Shown here one piece after another: positions 43,801 through 56,067 of a stretch of DNA of 64,000 nt. The notes below the pieces were generated by a model. That model was not told where the DNA came from. It searched no databases and worked only from the letters and a program-made list of their open reading frames with translations. A program made the translations under genes and the position numbers. Source of the DNA: Cladorrhinum sp. PSN259 (Eukaryota > Ascomycota > Sordariomycetes > Sordariales > Podosporaceae); NCBI GenBank assembly GCA_033725935.1, contig MU867075.1:434001-498000 (forward strand), given 5' to 3'. Each line of letters opens with the position of its first letter. Within the stretch, counting starts at the first letter, position 1.

Positions 43801-44731
43801 ACCAGACAGTTGCGCGACTCAAAGCAAATTTATACAGCACGGCCTTTCCGACGGTATCGTGAGAGTCAGCTTGCCTTTTACGCCGCTCTCGTCAACACAG
43901 TCCTTTTTTCGACAAACCTAGCCAGCCCCAACCCCGCTGACTCTCCAGTACCCGGGTCCCTCAAACCAACCCCCGACCAGGAACAAGGGAATCCGCCGCC
44001 TAGCGAACAAAGGCGAGAAACAACACCAAGAAGAAACTAAGAAAAGAGGGAGCATCGCAATTCGCAACCTCTACCTAAAAAAACACATCACTCTTTCATT
44101 TTTACTGACTGCCAATTTCGTGACTACCTCCCCGGAACTCGCCACAGCCCTGCTAAAAGTCCCGTTTTCAGGCTACCGTCGCAGGCTCCCGGGTCACACC
44201 ACACATCACACAGGGGCACGCCTGCCAGTTGGAGCCACCTGTTTTCTTCTTGCGGCAAGAGTCGGTTAGGGCCTTCGCCACCCCAAACCTGCTGAAGAGT
44301 CATCCAGACCAGGGGGGCCGCCCGTACCTACCTTAGCACCTTATCTCAGGTCGCCCCAGCGAACACGCGCTCTCGAGGAGTCACATTGCCGCTGTCCTCA
44401 GGCCGTTGCCATCACGAAGCTCTACGATTAAAAGAGCCCATCGTCGGCCTAGCAGCCACACCGTAGTCGGAGCGACTGCCGGACGGTACCTGCATAGCCT
44501 GCAAACATCAACATACATCATCCGCACTTCAACAGCACTGCCTGCCGCGACCCGATCGCCGAGACTCGAAGCCGCCCCTAGCCATTTACACGCAGTAAAC
44601 ACATCATCATCGCATCCACCAAAAACCACGTCGCCGCCGCCCCTTATGGTTGGATACTAAGATCATCCGCCATATAACCTCGCTTTCGCTTCTTCCGCTC
44701 ACTCCAGCGAGATAAGCGATTTGTACACACA

Positions 44732-44833
44732 ATGCCTTTTGCGAAAACAACAATCTCTACTCCAGTCGCCGTCTCCGCCCTGTCTACCGGTTTGAATCAT
44801 CGTGAAAAGTCAGCTTTCCGCATCCTGCTCTAG
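44732..44833 (+). promoter_or_regulatory. upstream ORF in the leader of the cyclin gene
   Basis: A 33-codon ORF (MPFAKTTISTPVAVSALSTG and 13 more residues) with A at -3 (CACAATGCC) ends 171 bases before the cyclin ATG. It lies in a pyrimidine-rich stretch that looks like a long 5' leader. If transcribed it would limit main-ORF translation. No family is known for the peptide. Confidence 0.4.
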
Positions 44834-45004
44834 AAGGCCTTCTCTCTCCTTGTCGGCATTACAGTTTTGCGACTCGTCCATGTGGACCGTTGCCAAACTT
44901 ACATTTCGATAGGATCACGATTTGTTCAGCACACTGGTTTACTTGGCCAACACTTGACGGCGACTGGAAGTAATTGGAAGTACTTCCACCCTCCCTAACC
45001 CAAG

Positions 45005-47047
45005 ATGAAGTTCGACTCTTATGTGTCGACTGCCTTCGTCAACCCTCTCCGCAATGCTCTTTACAACCCACCTCTAGCCGCTTTGGCATCCACCTCCTCA
45101 ACCTCGCTCTGGTCCGAGGTATCTTCACAACACTCAGAAGACGCCGCATCGAACGGTTGCACTTCCGATTCCGAGTCGAGCGACTGCTTTTCCGTAGCGC
45201 CCATCTCCTCGTCGCAAACATCCATCAGCTCTCTTGGGAGCTACTACGACCCGGTCTCGAAGCCGTGCGACCCATGGACTACACAGCAGGTCGAACAACG
45301 CCCGCAATACGAACTTCCTGCCGAGTTGCGCCAGAATCCGCGCCGCACCTCGAGTTCTGCAACTTCACGTAACGGACGTCCCCCCACCCTTGTTCGACAG
45401 GCTGATCGGAAGGGCAGTTTCGTCGATAACCTGATCGGTAAGGAAAACTCTTTTGGCGGTTTCGCGGACATGTGCTCAACATCAATCTCTACAGAAACGT
45501 CCACCCACATCGTCGAGGCTATCTGGCCTACGTCGTCAGTGGTTTCTTGCAAGGACAATGGCAGTAGCTCGGTGCTACCGTTGCGCACCTTTATTCAGGA
45601 AACTTTGCGTCGGTCGCGGACGAGCTATTCCACCCTTCAAGTTGCCCTTTATTACCTGATTCTTATAAAGCCTCGTATACCAACTCACGACTTCACCATG
45701 GAGCAGCCCGACGACAACCATGCCCGCCAGGCTCTTCAGTGCGGCCGTCGCATGTTCCTCTCGGCGCTCATTTTGGCTTCAAAGTATCTGCAGGATCGAA
45801 ATTTCTCAGCGCGGGCCTGGAGCAAGATTTCAGGACTTAATACATCGGAGATCAACCAAAACGAGATGGCATTCGTGCTCGCAGTCAATTGGAATCTTCA
45901 CGTCACCGAAGAGGTCTACAAACGGTGGGCTGAGTCGGTTATGAAGCTCACCCCTACTCAGCCTCCTTCTGGCGGCGGTAGCGCTGCCCAGCGCGTCTTC
46001 GATGAACAGTGTGCTGAGTTCCGGCGAGTTATTCTGCATTTGTCTCCTGATCTCAGCAACTTGGATGAGCTCGCCCCATGGCTTGCAACTGGACTCGCTC
46101 CTCGTCGAAAAATCTCGGTTGAATCTATTTGCTCTCCTCCCGACGAGGTTGTTGATTACTTCACCATCCGCAGCACACCTGCCGTGCTGGAACCCAACCC
46201 GTCTGCACACTTGACATCCAACCGTTTCGCGCCTGTCCTCGGTCCCTTACCAACTCCTCGTCTGACTCCTCAGAACAGGGCGTTCAGCACTCCTGCGGTG
46301 GGTGCTGCTCCTCGCGTTCTTGCAAGGAGTTCCTCTATGAGTTTTGCTATGGCTCATGCTTCATCGGCAACTGCTTCGTTGTCCCTGGACCGATGGCCGC
46401 CATCGACATCTACTTCTCCCGTCAACTATTTCACTCGCCGCTCATCTCTTGCAAACTCCGTCTCGACCGCCTCGTCGCCCGAATCAATGATTTCAGATTC
46501 TTCCCGGTATTCTCGCTCTTCCTCGATCTCTTCGGCTACCTCGGTGAACGCGCCGTCATCCAATGATGTTCAGGCGCGATGCCGGTATGTGAAGCCGTAC
46601 GGTGAGAGGCTGAGCTTGAAGCCAACGATTGCTTCGGTCCCGGAGATCTACGAGGAGCCGTCATGCCTTACTTCATCACCAGAGAGCTACACCCGCACGG
46701 TGACAAAGGACTTTGGTTGTGAGGTAGATGATGCTGCGAGAGCGCTCCAGGAACTGCATCGTCATGGCGCAAGTTTACCAGCTGCACCTGTCAAGGTCGG
46801 CTCAAAGCGAAGCAGGACCTTTTCGATGGACAATTCTCTTCAGGACGAGGTTCGTGGAATGCTCGAGAACGATCGTCCATGGCCTGAGTCGATGGTTCGT
46901 GGTGTTGGGCAAACCCACCATGTCCCAATGGGCGCCAAGCGTCTCTGCTGCTCGACTGAGGTATCCCAATCGTACAAGATCTCTTCTCTTCATCCCGCAG
47001 TTGGGGGAGTTGGCGGGCCGGGAATGTGGGAGGGAGTTCTGAACTAA
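45005..47047 (+). CDS. PHO85-type cyclin (Pcl family)
   Basis: A 680-residue single-exon cyclin of the fungal Pho80/Pcl type, the regulatory subunit of PHO85-like kinases in phosphate, nutrient or cell-cycle control. The cyclin box spans about 195-325: VLPLRTFIQETLRRSRTSYS, LQVALYYLILIKPR, CGRRMFLSALILASKYLQDR, SARAWSKISGLNTSEINQNE and FVLAVNWNLHVTEEVYKRW. The N-terminal 190 residues and the C-terminal 350 residues are Ser/Pro/Thr-rich and probably disordered and phosphorylated, which often makes such cyclins unstable. The sequence resembles the Pcl5/Pas1-like branch, but I do not assign an orthologue. The ATG has A at -3 and is preceded by a long CT-rich leader containing a short upstream ORF. 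Confidence 0.87.
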   Translation: MKFDSYVSTAFVNPLRNALYNPPLAALASTSSTSLWSEVSSQHSEDAASNGCTSDSESSDCFSVAPISSSQTSISSLGSYYDPVSKPCDPWTTQQVEQRPQYELPAELRQNPRRTSSSATSRNGRPPTLVRQADRKGSFVDNLIGKENSFGGFADMCSTSISTETSTHIVEAIWPTSSVVSCKDNGSSSVLPLRTFIQETLRRSRTSYSTLQVALYYLILIKPRIPTHDFTMEQPDDNHARQALQCGRRMFLSALILASKYLQDRNFSARAWSKISGLNTSEINQNEMAFVLAVNWNLHVTEEVYKRWAESVMKLTPTQPPSGGGSAAQRVFDEQCAEFRRVILHLSPDLSNLDELAPWLATGLAPRRKISVESICSPPDEVVDYFTIRSTPAVLEPNPSAHLTSNRFAPVLGPLPTPRLTPQNRAFSTPAVGAAPRVLARSSSMSFAMAHASSATASLSLDRWPPSTSTSPVNYFTRRSSLANSVSTASSPESMISDSSRYSRSSSISSATSVNAPSSNDVQARCRYVKPYGERLSLKPTIASVPEIYEEPSCLTSSPESYTRTVTKDFGCEVDDAARALQELHRHGASLPAAPVKVGSKRSRTFSMDNSLQDEVRGMLENDRPWPESMVRGVGQTHHVPMGAKRLCCSTEVSQSYKISSLHPAVGGVGGPGMWEGVLN

Positions 47048-50003
47048 TTATTTCACACACCTCCACAGCCTTTTATTCCGTTGTTTTATATTGCGTATTG
47101 CGCTATACCGCACATATTCAGCCATTTCAACCATCACACACACAACCTCTTGTGACAGTATTCTCGTTTTCTTTGTTTACCCATTTCTGAGGGGCGAAAT
47201 GGGAAGGGGGTAATATCACTGGTCATTTGGCTTTCCAAAACGATGGCTTTGGAGACATCTAGCTCATAGACGGCTTGGATGACCCAAGGTGAATGGGCAA
47301 AAAAGCACTGCTCTTGAGTTTTTTTGCATGCATCCGGGTGGGGAACCGGCATTGGGCGAAGGCGGTAAATCAAGGTCAATTCTGTTTTCTTTCGGTGGCA
47401 AAGGTGGTCGTTGTCTTTGTGTACGATGGTGAAGGTGGTTTGTTTTTTCTCGAATTATCTTTTTTGTTTTTATTGGGAACACACAGTATCTCACACCTGC
47501 GAGGTGTTGAGAGTGGGAGCAAGGGAATTATTAGGAAGCATAATGGACGGAAACCCAGGCAGTGGAGAGAAACTGGACGACCCCTGACCTCAAGGTATGA
47601 GGCAGATGGTTTGCAAAACGCCAGTTTATACCCCTCTTTCGCACTTGTGCCTGAGGCTTATTGCATCAACTGGGAGTTCACAGAAAACCCCTTTTATTTA
47701 GGATTTCTACCAAGAACGAGAACCTTCGGGCTCCTCCTGGACGAACAGACATACACACAAAATTTACCATCAAAAACCAGTTGCAAATGCTATTTGCCAA
47801 AAGATGAGCTAGCAGCTACGTTATATCATAAATCATTTCGAACAAACAAAAGACCCGTTGATCGTCGTACTCGATGTGCCGTCCGTGCAACGCTGCGAAG
47901 TCCCGCCGCCGAGCGAGCGAACCAACACAAGCAAAACGATTTGTGTGTGGTGCTGGTTGGTGTGGTAACGTTTGACTAAGGAGAACTGGCAATATCTTCT
48001 TATGCCCCCCTTTCCTCTCATCTCATCCCTGCCTGCACCACACTGCCTTGAGTGTTTGAGAGTCTGTGGCAACTTCTAACTGGTCCGTTTCATAGCAAAG
48101 AACATGATTGAAGCCAAGAGTCTATCTTCTTGGGAAGGTATTTTTACGTGAGGTTGCCGCCTGCCTGGTTGGGTCGGTTGAGAGATTGGCCAAGCGCCGG
48201 TGTCGCTCGCCTTCCCTTCCCGAGTGAGTCATCCGGGCTCATGTGTTTAGGTTTATGTTAGTGGCTATTTTCGTTTCACTCTCCACCAGCGATGTTTTGG
48301 TGAATTCACGTTCACGCAATTTGTTAAGGTGTTATATGGTACTTTGCTAATAATACGTAACTTGGGGGTGATGAGTGCTTGGTCTGGGGGGTCGGGTCGA
48401 TAGGCAGGAAAGCGGGTTAGACAGGGAGGTGTTTAGGCAAGATGTTCAAGGTCAGGGCCCAAGGTCCCAGTTGGTGGGATGGTGGCCTCTTTGTTGTTCG
48501 TGGCCAAGAGGAGAACGATGCTCACCCAGACTTGCGTGGTATCCATCCTGCATTGATTCTTTGCATTGTTCTCATCCTATAGTTGCTCCCGTGACCACTG
48601 ATGAGTGGCGGAGTGGGCTGAGAGAGCTCCAGAGCGTTCGTGGGCGGGCCACGACAGATGACTGAGACGGGGAGAAACAAAGAAAAGTGGATGGAGTCGA
48701 GCCGTATTGTTGCTAGGACTGGATGTTGTGGATAAGGCGGACGGTCCGGCCATCCCGGGTGTGATGGGGGGCTTGGTATTGTCCGCGACTCCGCGATGGG
48801 GGGCTTTTTGGGTTGTTCAGCATTTCACTTCACGCTTGGGAAGGCATTCAGCTGGAGATTCAAATGGCACATTATTGCTCCGTACTGGAGAACGAACAAT
48901 TTCTTTTCTGAGATGTTGATACCGTATTGATGGTCGTATGGAATCTGATAATGACATGTTGCCGGCGACCTCTTGGAGTATCGGATCCACAATAACGGCT
49001 CTTGAAAGCTTGGAGATGACGAATGTTTTTCTTACACAGCATAAGCCCGGAAATCAACTTGTATAAGCGTACTACAAACAACCTGGAAGTCTTGTGTAAG
49101 GTGAGGTGAGACAGGTATATGGTAATTCATTTATTTGTGGTTGCGGCGGGTGTGGGCATGGACATGAACGCGGACTCACGGGGTTTCCTGGTTGACTCGG
49201 ACTGGGTTGATGACCTAGCTGTCCACACCCAATACAGGAAGACCATTTCTCTTGAGAACGGAAGCTGGATGGATGTGTGGTATCTTGGCCTAAAGCTGAA
49301 TGCCGGAAGCACCGAGATGTGAGACATGTGCCTGTAGTTCCAGACCTCGGTCATAGCAAGAAAGTTCGAGAAGGCCCGCTGTTAGTGCGGCTCAGTTCCA
49401 CCATATCACGGCCGTTCCCAGGGATTGCAGTCTCTAACAGTAGGCTCTTGCGCTGGCCTCGTCAACAAGGATAGCATTGATATTCAACGACATTCCAGAT
49501 TAGTGATATTCATCAAGGATATCATATTCGAGGTGACATGCCAGCCTCGAATCTCTCTCTGGTAGGTATCACAACTGGTGCAGCCATTGGTGCCACAGCT
49601 TGCCACGTACGGGTTTGTTGAGGGTTTCAGATGGGACGGGAACATCTCATCTCTGGCAGCTGTGCTTGTTTGCAAGCAATGCTGTGATAGGTGGTCTGTG
49701 CACGGGCGGCATGGCAGCATCTCTCTGTGCGAGGTTTTGGGTGGTCAGCAAGTTCAGTGGAAAACGGCACGCAGTCCGATGAATTGCTTGCATTTGCATT
49801 TGCATTTCTCGACAGCTCAACATCCCTGGCTGGCTGCGCATCTGACATAGCATTTTGATCTTTTTGTTTTCTAAACACCGAAAGAGAAATTGGAAATTGA
49901 GAACGGTTTCGGGGTCGCACTTTCGTCTCTAGGTTCATTGAGCGGAAGGCTCCACCAGAGTAGCTATCAGATCAGCGCCGGTACCTTATCGCTCGGCGCC
50001 GGG
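47048..50003. other. 3 kb intergenic region
   Basis: No gene is recognised. A 228-codon plus-strand frame at 47293 reads through AT- and T-rich sequence without domain or codon signal. The last 100 bases are the leader of the SOG2-like gene. Confidence 0.5.
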
Positions 50004-52823
50004 ATGGCTTCACGCCGCCTTCCCTTTCCCCCACTGCCGGTGGCTCCTCCACCATTACAATCCTTGAATGCAGATGAAGTGATCGCGTTGGTTCGCGATG
50101 CCAGAGAGAAAGCCATCGCAGATGAGGAGACGCGACCTGCAGAGCCGGGTGGGTTGAAACCCGGCATCACCCTTGACCTCATTCGCAAGAACATTCCTGT
50201 GTTGCCTGACGAGGTCATCGATATCCTACGACAGGGTGTTGAACGGTGAGTACCTTGTGACACAAAGTAAGATTAAATCTTGACTGACATTCATCTTAGA
50301 CTTGCCCTCTCACACAATTCTCTCAAGTCACTCCCGGTCAAGTTTTCACAATGCACGTCATTACGCTACCTCGCTGCAAGGAACAACGCCTTCGAGGTGT
50401 TCCCTATTCAGATCTGCGATCTCACGTCGCTAGAGTTCCTTGATCTCGGAAGGAACAAACTCAAGGAACTCCCCCCTGAAATTTCAAAGTTGACGGCTCT
50501 CAAAGCTCTCTCAATCCAGGAGAACCAGATCACGACACTGCCCCCAAGCCTCGCAGACATGTCATCTCTCCAGCGATTGAGAGTTTCCGGTAACCCAATC
50601 AGATACCCACCTAGAGATATCCTCCAGATTCCGTCTCAGGACCTGTCACCAAACGAGATGATGCCTGAAAACGAGGTAGATCGATTGGTCACGGATCGTA
50701 TAAAGAAGTTTCTCGCCCGCAGTCTGAGCATAAGCAGCACGAGATCCATCGAGTCCATGTCAGATATTGAGACTGGCGATGTAGAATCAAGTGAAAGCCC
50801 CGATACTCCACGCCTGCCTTCTAAGAGGCCTGTTGGTGGGCGATTCCCAGTTCGTGTGAAGGGTTCAGAGATTGCTTCATCCCCTTCTTCTCGGTCCCCA
50901 TCGATCTCGAGGCCGCCCCCACGCGTCTCTAGTCGTCGATCGCTCTCCCAGTACAGCAACGGATACACGAGGAAGCCGGGCATAATTCCTTTGACCATGG
51001 TCAAGTCCAGCGACAGCTTGCGTAGTGCTCCAAGCCTGTCGGTTACTTCACCGGACACTATCCAAAGACTAGAGAGCAGCTACTCTCGCAGCACTGATAA
51101 TCTGACTGTAGTCAATACACTTTCCCCTGGAGGGCCCGTAATGAATCGATTCAGCACTCACCTTCGTGGCTTCAGTTACAGCGGTAAATTGAAAACCACC
51201 AACCCTGTCAGTCCTGAGGATCCATCATTGATGAGGCCGCTTTACGTGCGTGAGCTCTCAGCATTGCCAGTCCGACGGTACCAGTCACAGGTTTCAGACC
51301 CAGTTCTGGACTTCGCAAGAGGGGTTTTGTACTCGATTTACCAGATCCATCTGGGTGTCCAAACGTTGATGAGTCTCACCAATGAGGGAGGCAAACGATC
51401 CAGCCTCGAGATGATTTTTTACAACACCAACACCTACTTTGTGGAACTGGAACAAGCAATACAAGACTACGATTTATCATTAGGCATACGAGGCGCATCT
51501 CGCGACCAGGGGCCTATGCAGCGAGCCTATGCAACACTCATTCAGGGTTACATACACATCTGCTCCAGACTGACAAGCAGTGTTGATCTGCTTGTGGACA
51601 ATGGCGATCCTAGATACATGCGCTCTTTCCTCATGCTGGTATACCACAGCATAATGGAGCTTCGAGTGGCTATGATGAGCTTGAATCCCCCAACCTCAAC
51701 CCAAGAGACCGCTGCCGCTGACGCAACACCTCCTCCGCGTCGTCCCCAGCCTCGCCGGGCTGTAGCGCCATTTCAAACACCGCCACCCGCATCGCCATCG
51801 GCAGCGCAGTTTCAGACTCCTCCATCGGGGTCATCACGTGGTACTGTAAAGCGAGCCAGTCTCCCAAAACATCCTATGCAAGTCAAGACCAACATCCCTT
51901 ACCGCTCAAGGAACCAGCCCGTCGCAGTAGCCGGAGAGCAAGCTTCTACCGCCCAAATACAGGGACTTCGAACTCCTCCTCTCTCCAGTGACTCGTTCAC
52001 TTCGGCTATTTCCTCCGCAGCAAGCAGCATCGGAACCCGAACCCCTGACTCCGCCAGACCTGTTATAAGCAGCGACAGCGATCGTCAATTTGAACGCTTC
52101 TTCAGATCCCTCACGCACCTTACGAACTTGATTATCCAGATGGCCCCTATACTCGACGAGTTCTTCACGGCTAACCTTCATAGTACCGGTGTGAACGATA
52201 CCATTACTCCTAACCGCCCAGCAGCCTTCCTTCAGCAGCAGCAAGTCCAACATCAGAAATGGGAAGCTTTAATCTACAAAACCTTAGGCATAGCGAGACA
52301 AGCTGAATATCTGAAGGGGATGCTGACCAGCCTACGTCTGCGAGATCCGAGCCTGCTGGATGACTCTTCGGTCTTTTGGACAGCGTGCAGGAACTTGTTT
52401 TCCGGTTGGACAGGATTTGGTATTCAAATTAGGGAGGTGTTGGTGGCTGACAAGACGAGTTTGAGGTACGACGCCCGGATGGTTGATGGTTTGAGGACGA
52501 TTACCAAGCAGGTGAAGGATTCGATTGCGTTGATGGGAGAGGTTGAGAAGCAACAACAGTTGCAGCAGCAACTAGGGAGTGGAATTTTGGGCAGGAGTAT
52601 GAGGAGTAATACTTATGGAAGTCCAGGTTTTACTGATAGCAGAGGACGAGGAGGCGGAGGAGATAGGAGTGGTGGTGGAGGAACAGGAGGGATGTTCTTG
52701 GGTGATCATGATTTAACGTTAAGGATGACGACGATGACGACTCAGCAGAGTGCTCTTACGGCTTCGGCTTCGGGAATGTCGATGGGCGGTGGTAGAGGGT
52801 TGAGAAAGTTTTCTTCTCCTTGA
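50004..52823 (+). CDS. SOG2-like leucine-rich-repeat protein of the RAM network
   Basis: Exons 50004..50245 and 50300..52823 join in frame (an Arg codon is split) to give 921 residues. It resembles SOG2, the LRR scaffold of the RAM (Cbk1/Orb6) morphogenesis and cell-separation pathway. Residues 1-80 hold a helical lead-in (LNADEVIALVRDAREKAIADEE). Leucine-rich repeats run from about 81 to 190 (LALSHNSLKSLPVKF, LDLGRNKLKELPPEI, LSIQENQITTLPPSL, LRVSGNPIRYPPRDI). A Ser-rich linker follows, then the SOG2 helical domain at about 340-480 (VLDFARGVLYSIYQIHLGVQTL, MRSFLMLVYHSIMELRVAMM) and a second helical part at about 600-770. The tail is Gln/Gly-rich. The frame is open to an ATG at 49890, which would add 38 residues; I chose 50004 because the family begins near there. 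Confidence 0.88.
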
Positions 52824-53912
52824 TACTTACTGTTTCGGTTGCTAGATTGATTGTATGGATTCAGTTCAATTCAGTTCGGTCAGTCGGTCTTTTTTTTTTT
52901 GGGGGGGGGGGGGGGGGATGATGATTTTTGTCAACCATGTATGGATAATGTGTAATTCCGGTATAGGCTTAGCTAGCAAATGAGAATTACCAAACAAAAA
53001 TTTGAATGAAAGTAGACTACACTACCTACTCGATTTAATGGATGGATGCCTTCAACTTTTAGTAGCTTGAAGAAAATCAAATCGCACCATGCGTGCCTCT
53101 CTGATTTTGTTTGATCAAGTCAAAACAGCTAATGACGAGAAAGGGACATTTTCTAATATGATAGTCTAATCATGGTTAAAGAATTTCAAAAAGATGGTTG
53201 TTTTTTAAAAAAAAAATTGGGTTACATAAATAAAAATTGCACTCACACCACAATTTTACTTCAACGAAGCAGAAGAGAGAAAAAAAAAAAGAAGAAACAA
53301 AAAACGGGCTTTAAATAAAATAATGTGAGTTTTTCATCACTTTGATCTGTTTTACTTTTTTTAACTTTTTTTTTCTTTTTCTCTCCTCCACTGAGATTAT
53401 TAAAGCCACCAACTGGCAACCGCCTTCATCTATCAACTTTATCCTCCCACCCTAGCCACACAACCCAGAGTCTCTTTCCCCCTCCTCCTCCTCTTGATAA
53501 TCTAGAGAACCGGGAAAGAGGGGAAAAAAAAAAGAAGAATAGCGAGCGCTTTCCGATTCGTCAATGATACAGAAGAGGCCTTGAAATACCGGAGACGAAT
53601 TCACATGGGCCGAGATAGAGCGAAATTAAAAGATGGTTAAACGGTCTTGTAGGCTTCCCTTGAGATGGGCGAGTGAATATGTTTTTATTCATACATTGAT
53701 GGTTGGTCGTTGCTTTTTGGACCCTTTTGCGCAAATTAGAAGAAAGAGAAATTGCTTTACTTTTTTGTCCCCCCCTCCCACCCATCGCAATCATAACAAT
53801 CCCGCGCTCCTAGCAAAAAAGGAGCCAGAAATCCGGTAAACCCTCAGGGGGGAATTGAGAGAGATCGTAAACAAACTGTGCGAAACCCGCCCCCCTGCAG
53901 CCGTTTCATCGT
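52824..53912. other. intergenic region between convergent genes
   Basis: About 1.1 kb of AT-rich sequence with many A and T runs, carrying the 3' ends of SOG2-like and SUB2. No gene is seen. Confidence 0.5.
52890..52917. repeat. T11-G17 homopolymer pair
   Basis: A run of 11 T followed by 17 G, about 70 bases after the SOG2-like stop codon. Lengths may be unreliable. Confidence 0.8.
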
Positions 53913-56067
53913 CTAAGAAGCCATATAGGTAGAAGCATCAATTCCCTCCTTAGGGAACTCACTAGAAATATTGTTAGTAAACAGTTAAACAGGATCGACG
54001 TTTTGGCAAACACATACGGAAGAGCGACTTCGAAGCGCTTCTCGATCTGCTGGAGAACCTCCTTGTCCTGATCGGTAGTGACGAAAGAGATAGCGAGACC
54101 CTTGGTACCAAAACGACCAGCACGACCGACACGATGGAGGTAGGAGTCGGCATCAGCAGGAAGATCGTAGTTGATGGCGAGATTAATGCGCTCGATATCA
54201 ATACCACGACCGAAGACGTCGGTGGCAACGCAGATGCGCTTGTTGAACTCCTTGAATTCCTTGTAGCGACGGATACTAGTTCGAGTCAGCAAATTGGCTA
54301 AATGAGCAATGAGAGTCAGCTTGAACATACCGCTCCTCTTGGCTCACACCGGAGTGGACTGCGATGGAAGGGAAGTTGCACTCCCGAAGAAGCTTGTCGA
54401 GCTCGGTAGCGCGGAGAGTGCTCTTGACGAAGATGATGACCTGGTTGAACTGAAGCTCATCCAGCAGCTCATTCAGCTTTCTATTCTTCTCCTTCTCCTC
54501 AAGGGGAATGTAATATTGCTGAAGGCCGTGGAGGGTCAACTTGGTGTCCTCATCAACGTAGTGCTCAGTAGGATTCTGCATGAACTTGCGGCAGATAGGC
54601 TTGATCTCATCCGAAAGGGTGGCTGAGAACATCATCACCTGCTTCTGCTGAGGGGTGGCGCGGAAGATCTCCTGAACATCACGCCGCATGTCTACACCGA
54701 GTTAGCTTGCTGTGGATAGTGCAAACAATCCTGATCTAGCGAGCTTACCAATCTGATCAAGCATCTTGTCGCACTCGTCAAGAACGAACATGCGAACACT
54801 GCCAAGACGCAGATGCTTGTCGCGAACCAGGGCGTTCAGACGACCAGGAGTGCCGACAATGATGTGAGGATGAGTCTCTTTGTTCTTGAGGGTCTCGGCA
54901 TCCTTCTGGATGGGAGTGCCACCGTAGAAGACGCCAGTCTTGATATCCGGCATGTACTTGCTGAACCGATTATACTCGTTACGAATCTGGAAGGCCAGCT
55001 CACGGGTATGGCACATGACGAGGACAGAGCACTCGCCAGCGACGGGCTCGACTTGCTGAAGGGTGGTGAGGACGAAGACGGCAGTCTTACCAAGACCAGA
55101 TTTGGCCTGGCAGATGATGTCACCACCAAGCATGGCTTGGGGAATGCACGTCTGCTGAACTGTATTCGGGAACCGGATTAGAATCGGGGCACGCAAACTT
55201 GGACGGATCATGAAGAACGGAGTGTCTCAAACACAGGCCCCGTCCATCGTCGCAGCAAAGACTTTCAATATCCAACTCCTCCTCTCCATCGATATCTTCC
55301 CTCAAAACCATGTATTCCGAGACCATCTGAGCGAGATGTGTAGGTGCGATGGCTTGCTAACCGAAGCAAGCTCGCCATCGCACGCATACACATCCGCATC
55401 TACCAATGACCAGTAAAGGCCATGGAGAACTGAGGCGAGGGACAAGGTCCCTATGTGAAATCCCACGAGGGGTTTCGGGGTATTGAGCTCAAAAATGAGC
55501 GCCAAAAGCGACCTCGGCCGCTTCCCAAGTCGACTCAACCTGAGCGCGATGACCAATAATGGCCAACGGGCGGAGGTGATCGCTGGTGCCTGAACTCAGT
55601 GGATTCCCGGAAGCATGGTGCACCATTCAAGGGACAGATCCCCAACAACCGAATGGTTGCATCGTGGTGAATGGGTGGCCTTGGTTTCCCGCGGCGCGCG
55701 CCAAATGATAAGTATCCCAATCGACAGATTTTATCTTCTTTTTGCTTGCGATGCTTTGCCTTTTGCTTGCGAGATGGACGAGACCCAAAGATGAGGGCAG
55801 GAGGGATTCAACGGATGTGCTGGGGACAAAACTGGTTAACTAACCCTCCGAGGGATGTTCGAAACCGCAGTCGGCAATAGCGCGCAGAAGTTCGGGCTTC
55901 AAGAGGAAGTCGCGGAATCCGGTAGAATGGATGCCGACGTAAGAACCCTTCTTGTCGACATTTTGAGCAGCAGCGGCGGCATCGGCCTTCTTGCTAGTGG
56001 CGGGGGCCGAGGCCTCGTTGTTAAGCTCGTCGTCAGAGTAGTCGATGAGATCCTCTTCGGCAGACAT
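53913..56067 (-). CDS. SUB2: ATP-dependent RNA helicase SUB2 (UAP56)
   Basis: Exons 56067..55845, 55159..54749, 54691..54331, 54275..54018 and 53961..53913 join in frame to give 433 residues, the usual length. It is the DEAD-box helicase (DECD form) that acts in spliceosome assembly and, in the TREX complex, in nuclear mRNA export. Visible motifs are the Q motif region ([28 protein letters not shown]), motif I AKSGLGKT, motif Ia [16 protein letters not shown], motif II DECD, motif III SAT, and the C-domain motifs [10 protein letters not shown] and [10 protein letters not shown]. The protein ends [10 protein letters not shown]. Introns 2 to 4 are 56-58 bases with GTAAGC or GTATGT donors. Intron 1 is 685 bases with the weaker donor GTTAGT and contains a strong stem-loop. 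Retaining it gives a stop directly after residue 75. Confidence 0.95.
55344..55383 (-). promoter_or_regulatory. stem-loop inside SUB2 intron 1
   Basis: Outer arms of 9 complementary bases (GTGCGATGG and CCATCGCAC) enclose a second 6-base stem (CTTGCT and AGCAAG) with a 4-base bulge and a 6-base loop. All 15 pairs are Watson-Crick on either strand. It lies about 185 bases upstream of the acceptor of the 685-base intron. A regulatory role in splicing is inferred. Confidence 0.55.

Larger units (their letters stand above)
36094..45004. other. 8.9 kb gene-poor region
   Basis: No protein gene is recognised over nearly 9 kb. The stretch starts with an A/GAAA tract after MRS2 (about 36111-36143), includes the assembly gap and homopolymers at 37588-37802, and ends with the pyrimidine-rich leader of the cyclin gene from roughly 43.5 kb. 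Open frames up to 179 codons occur on both strands and overlap; none shows a domain. It could hold long non-coding transcripts, which sequence alone cannot show. Confidence 0.5.

Noticed and set aside
47293..47979. 228-codon plus-strand open frame
   Set aside because: No domain, T-rich composition and no leader-like sequence before the ATG; it looks like a chance frame.
55120..55326. 68-codon minus-strand frame within SUB2 intron 1 as an alternative exon
   Set aside because: It spans the intron-exon 2 border out of the helicase frame and has no splice site support.
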